Below, piece by piece: positions 10,414-23,700 of a stretch of DNA of 64,000 nucleotides. The DNA is from Lindgomyces ingoldianus. Lineage: Eukaryota; Ascomycota; Dothideomycetes; Pleosporales; Lindgomycetaceae. The first letter of the stretch is position 1; the number at the start of each line of letters is the position of its first letter. The notes under the pieces are model-generated. The model was not told the origin of the DNA and made no database searches. It worked only from the letters and a program-made list of their open reading frames with translations. The DNA lies in contig NW_022985186.1 in NCBI RefSeq assembly GCF_010093535.1, positions 296,949-360,948 of the forward strand, given 5' to 3'. The translations under genes and the position numbers were made by a program.

Positions 10414-13400
10414 TGTTACGGTCTACGGTTGGACCAGCGTAACTCAACCAGCAGTGCTCCACAGTCTAGCCGAGTTGGGACAGGACTCGCTTACGGACCA
10501 ATCAGAGGTCACGGAGGCAGCGCAGCTGCCCGCAGTGGTGGAAGAATGCGTCATCCAATAGGAAGCAGGACGTGAGGCCTAAAGAAGCCTAGCGAGCTTA
10601 GACAAGTTAGACAAGTTAGCAGCAGGGCTAACTTAGGGGACTTGTCTAAACTCGCCTAAACTCCCCTTAGCGCCCTAACGCATGTATATAGTTTCTACAT
10701 TAAACAACCTTTAAAAGGTGTGTTTAATGTTTAGTTTATTCTCTATATAGACTAAGTAGTATTTAGCTTTCTAAAGAGCTGTAATACTATTTATATATCT
10801 TGCACTATATATACCTCTAACCCTGTCTAACAGGACTGTTTGACCCCGGCCTCCCTACTGCCGCACATAGGGCAAACCACGATCCGGTCACCCTTCCTCT
10901 CTCCAATAGCCTATTAGCCTGTACGTAGGACTGTACACCCTACTAGTTGGCCTCTACCTTCCGCCTGTTACAATCCTTGCTTCGGGAAGCACTCGGGTCT
11001 GCTGATATTCCTAGGGGGGAAGTAGGACAGATAGTAGGGGCCAATCCGGTAGGGTGTACAGTCCTACGTACAGGCTATTGGGCTAATGGAGGGTGGAAGA
11101 GTGACCGGATCGTGGTTTGCCCTATGTGCGGCAGTAGGGAGGCCGGGGTTAAACAGTCCTAATGGACAGGGTTAGAGGTATATATAGTGCAAGATATACA
11201 AATAGTATTATAGCTCTTTAGAAAGCTAAATACTACTTAGTCTATATAAAGAATAAACTAAATGTTAAACACACCTTTTAAAGGTTGTTTAATGTAGGAA
11301 CTATATACATGTGCAGGATGCTAAGGGGAGTAGACAAGAGCTTATAGGAGTCTGCTAAGGAAGCTTCTATAGGCTCCTTTAAACTCCCTTAGGCTCCCTA
11401 AACTCGCAGCCTGTCTTCTTATTAGATAAGACATTCTTCTATAATTTTAGAAAGCTGCGCTGCCTCTGTGTCCTCTAACTAGTCCCTAAGCAAGCCTTAA
11501 CCTAACCTAGCTAGATTGTGGAGCACTGCTAGTGGAGTTACGCTGGTCTAACTGTAGACTGTAACACGCTGCCCCTTCTCCCTAGCAGCGTCCTTGCTGC
11601 TCTGCTTACACATCTGTGTTAGTAAGAGTTTATTTATAAAGTGTGTGTTCTCTTGCTAGAAAGCATTTTTTACATCTATTTTTTTTATACTAAATAGCTT
11701 ACTAGTCTTATTTATTTTATTATTTTTGTATTACTTATTATTTTAATCTTTTTTACTAAATAAAAATAAGGCTCTATAGCGCTTACTAATCTTTAGAGTT
11801 ATTTTATGTGTTAACTTTATCCTTAAATAACTGCGTTAAATGTGTAAAAAAACATAGCAGATGTAACACCTTTATTTCTAACACTATATAGAATTGCCTA
11901 AAGAAGGAACAGAAGACTCTTCTCTAGAAAGCTTCTATTATAAAGGCTTATAAGTGTGCTTTATTAGAGAAGCAGCTAGCTTATAAGCATTTGTTACTAG
12001 AAAAGCAGTAGGCGCAGGATTAAGAACAGCTTTAATTGCAGGAGAAGATGCTAGTAGCAATAGATAAAAAGTGTTCTAGATAGGATTATATCTAAAGGTT
12101 ACTAGATCTGCTAGAGGCTTGTTGCGTAAAGTACTTAGAGGGAGACCTCTTCTTCTTAGACAAAATAGAGGCTCTTAAGGCTAAAGTAGAGAGCTATTCC
12201 TCTTTTTAACTATTATTAGCTAAGACTTGTCTCTAAAGGCTGCTGCTATTTAGTAATAATGTAGTTTCTTCTTTTAAGATAAGTGCCTTATTACCTAGCT
12301 AGTTTTTTTTAGACAAGCCTAGAGGTACCTTTGTACTAACAGCTGCGCGTTTCTTAAATTCTTAGCTAGTTCCTACATGTTTTTACTAGTAGGCTACTTT
12401 TTTTATTTTACTAAAAACTCTTTCTAGTTTCTTTAGTCTTTTATAATATATTTAACTTTATATTCTATTTCTTTATTCTTTTATTTTTGTGTAGATAAGG
12501 GGATTTCTTTTAGTGCTTTTTCTAACTTAGAGATATAAAACTATAGGTAAATTTTTATATGTAAGGGAAGCTTAAGCTTGTAGTTATTTTATTAAGTTTA
12601 TAGAACTTTATAAGGTCTTATTCTTTTCTTTGCTAGCTTCTTAAAGGGTCTAGGTATTTTAAAGTTCTTTATGTTAAGGTACACATAATCTCCTAGGCAG
12701 ATTTCTAGTCCTAGCTGTTGTAATTTATTTGCATACTTCTTTATTATTTCTCTACTAGATCTAGCTTCTATAGCTAACTTTTTATGTATCTAGTGTAGGT
12801 CTGTTAGCTAATTTATTAATTCTTGTAGGTCTGTAGGTTAATTTCTGTGTAGTGTAAAGTAGAGATTATATCTAAAATTAGCCTTATAAGGTGTTTTTTT
12901 TATTGTAGCTAACTCTACATTATTAATAGCTAATTACACTATTAGAAGCTATTCTGCCTAATTATTCTAAGTGTAGAAAATGTACTTTCTTAAATATCTC
13001 TCTACTTCTGTGTTTACTCTTTTAGTCTAGCTATCTATTTATAAGTAGTAAGCTGTTAATAGCTTATGTGCTATACTAAAGTGCTGCATTGCTGCTTTCT
13101 AGAAACTGCTAGTAAATAGTTTATCTTAATTAAAGATAATAATCTTTAGACATTTATGTACTAATATTATATTTTATTTTAATTTGTAAATAAACTTTTT
13201 AGCTGTTATTGTTTTTTCTAAGGGCTAAGTATGTAGGTATTTAGTAGTTTTGTCTAGAGCTACTGTAATTATATTACACACTCTATCTGTCCTTAGTTCC
13301 TTAGATAGGGGTAGTCTTATAATAAAGTCTATTGTAATTATTATCTATAGTAACTTTAGTGCCTTAATTAGTTGTAGGTATCTATAGGCCTTATGCCTTT

Positions 13401-16400
13401 ACAGGTTGTTCTTATTGCAGGTATTGCATTCCCTAAGCACCTCTGTGCATAGTTGCTTTACTTTTAGTATTTATTATAAAACAGCAGCTTTTAGCTTTTT
13501 TTAAAGAGTGCCTATTTCTAGGTGTCTAAACATTAGGAATTTATAGTATTCTTAGATTAAGTTTTTCTATTTTTGCTTGTTAGCTATAAGCATGTAGAAC
13601 TCTTTTATAAGGTAGGGCCTATTATAGATTTATCCTTTATTAGTTTTTTTAAAAAGTGTAAACTTTTTAGTCTTTTCCTTTTCTCTATTAAAATAATCTA
13701 GCCTCTAGCTAAAGGCGTTAGCCTGTTAGTTTTAGGTTTCTAAGACATGCTTAATAATGTAGTTAAACTAGGCAAGTTCTATTACCTATCTTACATGCAT
13801 TAGAGAGAGCTTCTTTACTGTTAGAAATGTGACTAAATTTATGTAGTTTGTTATAATATAGAATAGTTTTACTATCTTGTGTAGCTTTGTAGCCTATACT
13901 CTTACAGCATTTAGTATTGCTTTTAGCTTTTTGTTAGGTATGCTGTACCCTACTTTAGGTCCTGTAAACTTAGCAGAATAGTACACAACTAGGTGCTATT
14001 TTCTGTCCTCTTGTTTTTAGTAAAACACAGCCCTACTAGCTCTAAGAGATGCGTCTGTGTGGATTTTTGTATTTAATTATAGGTTATACATCTGTAGTAC
14101 TAGTTTAGCTGTTATAGCCTGTTTTAGTGCTATAAACGCTTTGTTTATTTCTAGAGTCTAAACAAATTTTGCTATAGCTTATTCCTTAGTTATAGCATTT
14201 GTTAATAGTATAGTAATTTTTAAGTAGTTTTTAATTATTTGTCTTACATAGCCTAATAGTTTTAGAAATCCTTTTACTTCCTTAACTATTATAAGTTCTA
14301 GCTATTTAAGTACTTTCTATACTTTAGCTAGGTTAATTTTTATTTCTTTTTTATTAATTATAAATTTTAAATATTTTGTTTTTATAATATAAAATTTGCA
14401 TTTAGAGAGCTGTAGGTAGAGTCTATACTTTCTAAGCTGTTCTAAGACCTTTTGTACCTTCTATATGTAGTCTTCTAGGGTATCTTTTAAGTAGATAAGG
14501 ACGTTATCTAAATATACTAAGGTAAAGACATTAAGGTATAGGTTAAGAGCTATATTAATAATTTACTAGAATATTGCTAGGGCATTTATTAAGCTAAATA
14601 GTATTACTAGTAATTTATAGAGTTTCTATAAGGTTTTAAATGCTGTAAGCTACTTGTCTCCCTTTTATATTCTTATTTTATTAAATCTGTATTATACATT
14701 AAACTTTATAAAGTACTAGGTTTCTTTTAATTAATTTATAATATTTTAGATAATTAGTAAGAGAAACTAGTCTTAGATTATGTTATTATTTAGGGTTTTA
14801 TAGTTCTAACAGACTTAAATCTTTCCTTTTTTTTTTTTAATAAAGACTATAGCAGAAGCTACTAAGCTATAGCTTTCTTAGATATAGCTTTATGCTAACA
14901 TCTTATTAACATATTCTTATAAGGCCTTTTTTTATATCTTTGTTAGAGGATAAAGCCTGTGGGTTTTTAGATTGTAATCTTTTATTAGGTTAATAGTGTA
15001 ATTTTAAGGCTAGTGCAGTAGTAGTTCTCTAGGATCCTCTAGTGTCTTAAATATGTCTTTATAGTCTTTATATTTAGGCAGGATGCAGCCTTCTTTTTAG
15101 ATCTAGATAACACTAATCTATTTTACATTTTTGTCTTTTTTAATTATTTTATAAGAGACTTTTTTAAGTTTTTTTTTTATTATTTTTATTACCTAAGCTT
15201 TTAGCTTTTAGTAAGGGAATTTTTAAAGTTTTCTTTTTTTAGAGTAGTAACTGCTACTCTGCTTTACTTATTTATAGACTAGGCATCTGTTATTATAGCA
15301 TGCTAACTAGGTTATGCGTGCGTAGTCTTTAGAAGTTTCTATAGTTATAGTTCTCTAATTAATTGCAAGGTTATGTGTTCTAAGCTAGTTATAGCCTAAA
15401 ATTACATTATACTTACTTTTTAGCTTAAGTATGTTTATAAATTTTTATTTAGTTATGTTAGAGGTTTTAAGGTTTTTTTTATTAGTTTCTAAGTTAATCT
15501 ATTCTCTACTATACTTAATTAATAAGGCATTAGTAAGGGTTACCTTAAATAAGTTTTTTTTTATGTAGAATAGTATCTTTTATTTATCTACCTAATTCTT
15601 ATTTATAGCAGTAAAGGTACATCTGCTGTCTATAAGGGCTAGTTTAGGCTTCCCTTTGTACATAAAGGTAGTTGTTAGGCTGTGTCCTGCCCCTTACCCT
15701 ACTGTAATTACTGCTAATATGTTATGTTTAACTTTCTTATTAAAAAGAAGATAGAGGTTAATGTTTTATAAGTTATTATTAAACTTATTTTTTTTTTATA
15801 GATTTAGTGTTTTTAATTATAATAGTTAGCTACTTTACATTTATAATCTTTAACTAAGTAGTGTAACATTAGGTAGTCTTCTTTTTTTACTACTTTTTAC
15901 TAAAAATAGTAAAACTTATAATTTTTTTATTTATTACACTTTATCTATGCCTTCTATTTGTAAGAAGGAGCTGTCTAACAAGTGTAATAATTTATAGTTT
16001 TACAGGCAGAGGCTGTTCCTTGCTATAGGCAACTGTTGTAGTTCCTTTTCTATGTAGGCTACTATTTTGCTTAATGCTTGTTGTCCTAGTGTTTAACACA
16101 GTATTATTGTGTACACTAGTACTAGGGGTACAGACACTTATTAGGTCTATGTAATGTGTTAAGAGGACTTTCTTAGGTCTACTAAGGGTATTCCTTTGTT
16201 TATATAAGCTGTACAGGGTGCTCTTTTTATTAGCAGCTGTTAGTGCTATAGTTGCTGCTTTTGCAAAGAACACATTGTCTATAGTTTTGTTATATTGCAA
16301 GAGCTTTTCTAGAGATTGCTAGGCTTAGGAGCAGTGTCTTAGGTTTCTTAGGTGCTAGTTATAGTACTTTAAACCTAGCAGGCTTACTTAACTATTCTAG

Positions 16401-18769
16401 CTTTTAGTCTTTAATCTTAGTAAAAAATTACTATTATTTTTTTTATTTATAATGTTATACTTAACTTTAGCTATTCTTTGTATAATATTAAATGTTAAGT
16501 AGTTGTTACTAATGTTTATTTAATAAAGTAAGACTATATAATTACTTAGGTAGTTATATTATAACCTGCATTTCTAGCATTTACATCCCTAAAACTGTTA
16601 GAAAAGCTCTTTTACTAAAGTACTAGAGGTTTAGTCTTAGAAAGGGAACTGTTTTTTTTCTTTTTAGATGTTTATAATGTATCCTTAGATCTAAGTTTCT
16701 TCTTTATATCTTTTAAGAATTATAAGGTCCTGTAATACTATATTAAGGCTACTAAAATTTTAAATAACTACCTTTTAATATGCTTTAAAGCAGTTATTTA
16801 AAGAGTAGTTTTTTTTATATTACTAGTAAAGTCTGTTATTTAGTCTTTCTTATATTTTCTTGTCTGTAAGGCTGTATTTAGCAGTAATAGCTTTTATTAT
16901 TATAGTAGTATTTTTATTCTCTCTTTTCTAGAAGTTTAGGTAGTTTTAGTAAAAATGTTTTACTTTTTTATAGTTTAGGCAGGCCTTATTTTTTAGCTAC
17001 TTTTATTATTTCTTTATTAAGGGCAGCCTATTGCGTCCTAGAACTTAGCTCTTCTTAGAGGGGGGGCTTTATGTATGCTTTACATAACTAAGGTTTATTA
17101 GCTTTTTATTATATTATAAAAGCTTTTTTTTTTTAAAGATAAATTTTAGCTTTTAGAAAGTTCTTTTTAACTTCTTTTCTTTTTTACATTTTTTATAGTA
17201 ATTATTATAGATTGTTGCTTTCTTAATATAATTTTTAAAAGTAGTTAGTTAGTCTATGTATATAAACTTATCTTTTACTTTGTTATTTAGTCTATTATAA
17301 AACATGCAGTAGAGGGCTTTTTAGTTGCTTTATCTACAGATAGCTATTTGTTCTCTAAAGTGTGCTGTGTAGTTTTAGACTAGTCTACTGCCTTATTTTA
17401 TATTATTTAGTCTATTAGCTGTAATTCTTTTTTTATCTAAAGTTTTATAGATAGCTAATAGGGCTGCTTTAAAGTTTTTAATGCTACTAAATACTTCCTT
17501 AGTTTTAGAGTTAAGTAGTGCGCTGTTAGCTCTAAAGTCTATTTAATTATCTATGTAAGGTTAGAACTAGATTATAAAGAGGCCTTTTAAGTGTAATTTT
17601 ATTTAGAAGATTATTTCTATATTAGTCTAAAATGCTTCTTTATTATACTATATATAAAGGTAGTATTTAGTAAAGAATAGTTAGAAGTTTTTTAATAATT
17701 CTTTAAAAAGCTTTAAAAAGGCTAGTTTTAAAGCCTTTTTAGCTGCAACACTTACTTTATCTATTAAAATATTTTAAACTTTTACTAGTTCTACTTATAG
17801 TTTATGTATTTAATAGGCCTAGGTAGTAGCCTTATAAGGGTTAATAGAAGGTAGGGGTTTTTATAAGTTTATAGTTTTATTACAAAGGTTAGCTATTTTT
17901 TATTTAAGTTTTAGTAAGTTACTAACTTTATTACTAATTTGCTAGAGTTTCTTAATGTTGTTCTAAATTAAGTTAATTTATTCTGCAAGAATAGCTTTAC
18001 TTTAGGTAGGAACTTTTATAGATCCTAATAGCACAGTGTAGGCTATATTAGAATCTAAGTTATGTTAAGAGGTTACTATACTTTTTAAAAGAGTAGTGTT
18101 TAATGTTATAATTTTTACTTTAGAAAGCACTTAAGTCTGCTAATATTCTTAAAGGGGAAGTAGGACAGATAGTAGGGGCTAATCTAGTAGGGTGTACAGT
18201 CCTACGTACAGGCTATTAGGCTAATAGAGGGTGGAAGAGTGACTAGATTGTAGTTTGCCCTATGTGCAGCAGTAGAGAGGCTAGGGTTAAACAGTCCTAA
18301 TAGACAAGGTTAGAGGTATATATAGTGTAAGATATATAAATAGTATTACAGCTTTTTAAAAAGCTAAATGCTACTTAGTTTATGTAAAAAATAAACTAAA
18401 TGTTAAACACACTTTCTAAAAGTTGTTTAATGTAGGAACTATATACATGTGCAGGACGCTAAGGGGAGTAGACAGGAGCTTGTAGGAGTCTGCTAAGGAG
18501 GCTTCTACAGGCTCTCTTAAACTCCCTTAGGCTCCCTAAACTTGCGGCCTGTCTTCTTATTAGACAAGATATTCTTCCATAATTTCAGGAAGCTGCGCTG
18601 CCTCCGTGTCCTCTGACTAGTCCCTAAGCGAGCCTTGACCCAACCCAGCTAGATTGTAGAGCACTGCTGGTGGAGTTACGCTGGTCCAACCGTAGACCGT
18701 AACACCGCCCTACTTCCCCCCTAGGAATATCGTAAGACCCGAGTGCTTCTTAAAGCAAGGATTGTAACA
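10414..18769. repeat. solo LTR A (about 612 bp) split by retrotransposon B
   Basis: The LTR runs from TGTTACGGTCTACGG at 10414 to 10965 and resumes at 18710-18769, ending GATTGTAACA. The target duplication is CTAAG at 10409-10413 and 18770-18774. It is in reverse orientation relative to the LTRs of element B as read on the plus strand, and belongs to the same family. Confidence 0.85.
10966..18704 (-). mobile_element. full-length Ty3-type LTR retrotransposon B, RIP-degraded
   Basis: Paired 601-bp LTRs at 10966-11566 and 18104-18704 start TGTTA and end GTAACA. The target duplication CCGCC lies at 10961-10965 and 18705-18709. On the minus strand, conceptual translation across stops near 14640-14300 shows Ty3-type reverse transcriptase landmarks, with the catalytic box read as VYLDNVLIY (second Asp now Asn). 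Near 13445-13420 a CxxC integrase zinc-binding segment is visible. The order (integrase to the left of reverse transcriptase on the plus strand) fits Ty3 polarity on the minus strand. An open frame at 15992-16300 is only a fragment. Confidence 0.85.
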
Positions 18770-20769
18770 CTAAGACCCTACTACACTACTTTTCTTACAC
18801 TAATGCATTTCTAACAACACTACTTAAATGTGTTAAAAGAACATTAGATGCAGCTTACACTTTAGGCTTTTAAATAAAACATAACACTTTTTAACTAACA
18901 CACTACAGCTATCTACAGGGTCTCTTAAAAGATAATAAGTAACTAATACACTAGATAACCTTTCTAAGCTAAATATACAGCTAACTTATAAAAGCTAAAT
19001 AATAACAAAGAGTAAGTAATTATTTAGCACATACTTAAGCTAAATGCGCAAGGATTTCCCTCCTAGCTAGCAGCTGTAGCTAATATAGCTAATTTTTTAC
19101 ACACTAAGTGTAATATAGGCTATGTTAGCATAAACTAGTTTAATATATTTATTAAGTGTTACTTAAAGCTTAAAGTAAAGTTTAAGTGTAAGTATAACTA
19201 TAAAAAAGCTTTTTATAAGAATTTTATAGTAATTTAAAGCTAGTTTAACCTTATAAAGAATATTAAAGCTAAGTATAGTATTTAGAATAATAACACATAT
19301 AACTTTAATAAAACAAAGTTTATAATAAGCTAGATATTTACTAGAGTAGTTATTATAAGTTTAAAGAGATAAGGATAGTTAAAAGCAGTCTAGCTAGGTA
19401 ACTAGAAGTAGACAACAGCTATTTAGAGTATTAATGCTAAAAGGTAAGCTATTCTGCCTTTTATTATCTTTTAGAGTAGCAACTACCTTTTAAACTAGTA
19501 TAAAAAGAAAAATCTACTTTAAAATTAAGTTATTATAATTTCTAAGCATAGCTAGACTACTAATTAGCTTAGTTTAGACTAGTTAAAGCACTTTAACATG
19601 TATATAAAAAAGTGTACTGTTAGCAGCTACTGTCTGCTAGTTATTAACAGCTATAAGAGCTATAACTTACTTTATTTTTAGTAATACTATAAAAATAATA
19701 AGATTATTACTATTTATATACTTTTTTACTTATTGCACCTTTTATAGCTACTTAATGTAGGTTGTTTTACTCTTTTAAAAAAGGTATATAAGCACTAAGC
19801 TAAAAACCTTATACATAACTAGATTACTTATATTATAAAAATAAAGTTTCTACTATGCTTTAAAGCAGCTTATAATGCTATAATTACTTTTAGTAATATC
19901 TAAGAAGAGTTCTAAAGTGCTAGATTAGTTCCTTTTAACCTATAATAGGTTATAATAGGCCTTAATGTAAAGTTGCGCACTCTATTACTACTACTACTTA
20001 TATATAACAAGCTCTAGTAGTTATAAACCCTAAGTAATACTCTAAAACTTAAGTTATAATTAATGCTTATAAAAATTAAAATTTAGAAGCATATAAATAG
20101 TTTACTAACTTTTATAGTTAAGGTGTTTAAGAAGGTCTTAAAAAGGGCAGTAATAATTACATATAAGCTAGTGTTAGTGTAATAGAAAATTACTAAGCTT
20201 TAAGTAGCTAATAAGGCTGCTATATAACATAAATTACATAAAAAAAAGTAGATTAAAGTAAAAAAGACTTTAATAATTTAAAAAAGCCTACACTTAACAG
20301 CTCTAAAGAAGTTTAGAGCACATAGTAATAAGAAGAAGGCAAAGAAGCAGGTGTAAGCTAAAGTAGGTAAGCTATTCTAAAGGCGCTGCAGATAGTGCAA
20401 TTAGACTAGGCATAACGCGCAAATGTGTAAGCAAGAAGCAGAAGTAGTATCTAAATAATATTCTAGGCTGTACTGTACTATATAGTGCTAGAGCAGGTTG
20501 TTATAGGCTATAATAGAGTTTGTTAGGGTGGGGTCTTAGCAAAAGTAAGCGACTCGGGTGTGTGAGCGACTCGCCTATGAAGTACGTTAAGCTTAATAAA
20601 AAATTTATAAAATTTAACTAAAATATTATTTAACTAGCTTAAAGTATTTTACTAAGTTCTATTATTATTAACCTAGAGTTAATTAACTCTAATAAGGCTA
20701 AGTTTATCTACACTACTACATATACTAAGGCAGGTAATAATATCTTCTATGCGCTTTTAGACTCTAGAG

Positions 20770-23700
20770 TGTTACAATCCTTGCTTCAGGAAGCACTCAG
20801 GTCTTGTGATATTCCTAGGGGGAAGGTAGGACGGATGGTAGGGGCCAATCCGGCAGGGTGTACAGTCCTGCGTACAGGCTATTAGGCTATTAGAGAAGGG
20901 TAGGATGACTAGATCATAGTTTGCCCTGTGTGCAGCAGTAGGGAGGCTAGGGTTAAACAGTCCTTTTAGACAAGGTTAGAGGTATATATAGTATAAAATA
21001 TATAAATAGTATTACAGCTCTTTAAAAAGCTAAATGCTACTTAGTCTATGTAAAGAATAAACTAAATGTTAAACACACTTTTTAAAGGTTATTTAATATA
21101 GAAACTATATACATATGCTAGGGCGCTAAGGGGAGCTAGTAGGAGTTTATAAGAGTCTGCTAAAGAGACTTCTATAGGCTCTCTTAAGCTTCTTTAGGCT
21201 CCCTAAACTTACAGCCTGTCTTCTTATTAGATAACACATTCTTCTATAACCTTAGGCAGCTATGCTGCCTCTGTGCTCTCTAACTAGCCTTTAAGCAAGC
21301 CCTGTCCTAATCTAGTTAGACTGTGGAGCACTGCTAGTAGAGTTACACTAGTCTAACTATAGACTGTAACACGCTGCCCCTCCTTTCTAGCAGCGTCCTT
21401 GCCGCTCTGCTTACATAACTGCGTTAGTAAGAGTTTATTTATAAAGTGTACATTTTTCTACTAGAAGGCGTTTTTAATATCTATTTTTTTTATACTAAAT
21501 AGCTTATTAGCCCTATTTATTTTATTATTTTTATGTTACTTTTTATTTTAATCCTTTTTACTAGACAAAGATAAGGCCTTATAGCACTTACTAGTTCTTA
21601 AAGTTGTTATATGTGTTAACACTATTCTTAGATAACTATGTTAAGTATGTAAAAAAGCATAGTAAGTGTAATACTTTTATCTTTAATGCTGCCTAAGACT
21701 GCCTAGAGAAAGAAAAAAAAGCGCTTCTTTAAAAGGCCTTTATTATAAAGGCTTAGAAGTGTGCCTTACTTAAAAAGCAGCTAGCCTATAAGCGCCTTTT
21801 ATTAAAAGAGCAGCAGGCTTAGGACTAAAAGCAGCTTTACTTGCAGAAGAAGATGCTAGAGGTAATAAATAAGAAGTGTTTTAGATAAAATTATATCTAA
21901 AAGTTATTAAATCTATTAGAGGCTTATTATATAAGGTACTTAAAAAGGGACTTTTTTTTTAAATAAAATAAAAGCTTTTAAAGCTAAAGTAAAAGGCTAT
22001 TTTTTTTTAGCCTTTATTAGCTAGAACTTGTCTCTAAAGGCTGCTACTATTTAGTAATAACATAGCTATTTCTTTTAATATAAGTGCTTTATTACCTAGC
22101 TAGTTTCTTTTAGACAAGCCTAAAAGTACACTTATACTAATAGCTATGTATTTTTTAAATTCTTAGCTAGTTCTTATGTGTTTTTACTAGTAAGCTACTT
22201 TTTTTATTTTACTAAAAATTCTTTTTAGTTTCTTTAATTACTTATAATATGTTTAACTTTATATTCTGTTTCTTTATCTTTTTATTTCTATGTAGATAAA
22301 GGAATCTCTTTAAGTGCCTTTTTTAGTCTAGAAATATAAAACTATAGGTAAATTTTTATGTGTAAGAGAAGCTTAAGTTTATAGTTATCTTATTAAGTTT
22401 ATAGAACTTTATAAAGTTCTATTTTTTTTATAGCTTCTTAGAGGGTCTTAGTATCTTAAAGTTTTTAGTATTAAGATATATATAATCTTCTAAGTAAATT
22501 TCTAGTCCTAGTTATTATAATTTATTTACATATTTCTTTATTATTTTTCTGCTAGACTTAGCTTCTATAGCTAACTTTTTATGTATTTAGTGTAAGTCTG
22601 TTAGTTAATCTATTAACTTTTATAAGTCTATAAGTTAACTTCTATGTAATATAAAGTAAAGGTTATATCTAAAATTAGCTTTGTATAGTGTTTTCTTTAT
22701 TATAGCTAACTCTACATTATTAATAGCTAGCTGCGCTATTAGAAGCTATACTGCCTAATTATTTTAGGTGTAGAAGATGTACTTTCTTAAGTACTTTTTT
22801 ACTTTTGCATTTATTCTTTTAGTCTAGCTGTCTGTCTGCAGGTAATAGGCTATTAATAGTTTATGTGTTATACTAAGGTGCTATATTACTACTTTCTAAA
22901 AACTACTAGTAAATAGCTTATCTTAGTCTAAGATAATAATCTTAAGGCATTTATATACTAATATAACATTTTATTTTAATTTATAAATAAATTTTTTAGC
23001 TGTTATTATTTTTTCTAAGGGCTAAGTATGCAGATATTTAGTAGTTTTGTCTAGAGCTACTGTAATTATATTACACATTCTATTTATTTTTAGTTCTTTA
23101 GATAGAGGTAACTTTATAATAAAGTCTATTATAATTATTATTTATAGTAGTTTTAGTGCTTTAATTAGTTAAAAATAACTATAGGTTTTATGCCTTTGTA
23201 AGTTATTTCTATTACAGGTGTTACATTCTCTAAGCACCTCTGTGCATAGTTACTTTACCTTTAGTATTTGTTATAGTATAGCAGCCCTTAGCTTTTTCTA
23301 GAGGGTGCTAATTCTTAGATGTTTAAACATTAAAGATTTATAGTATTTTTAGATTAAATTCTTTTATCTTTACTTACTAGCTATAAGCATGTAGAACTTT
23401 TTTATAGGTTAAGGCTTATTATAGATTTATTCTTTTTTAGTTTTTTTAAAAAGTGTAAATTTTTTAGTTCCTTTTTTTTTTTTATTAAAGTAGTCTAGCC
23501 TTTAGCTAAAGGCGTTAGCCTACTAGTTCTGTGTTCCTAGAATGTGTTTAATAATGCAGTTAAACTATGCAAGCTTTATTACTTACTTTATGTGCATTAG
23601 TAATAGTTTTTTTACTATTAAAAATGTAACTAAATTTACATAGTTAGTTATAATATAGAATAGCTTTACTATCTTATATAGCTTTATAGCCTATACTTTT

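Larger units (their letters stand above)
10361..20587. mobile_element. family C DNA transposon, copy 2, split by a solo LTR and a retrotransposon
   Basis: Starts at 10361 after TA and ends at 20587 before TA. The first 53 bp (10361-10413) and the remainder (18775-20587) sum to exactly 1866 bp, the length of copy 1. The interruption is LTR A with its CTAAG target duplication. Confidence 0.85.

Noticed and set aside
10947..11162. 71-codon plus-strand frame
   Set aside because: It falls in the junction between LTR A and the left LTR of B and is antisense to B.
15992..16300. 102-codon minus-strand frame as a gene
   Set aside because: It lies within RIP-degraded retrotransposon B and has no partner frames; it is a surviving fragment of the element.
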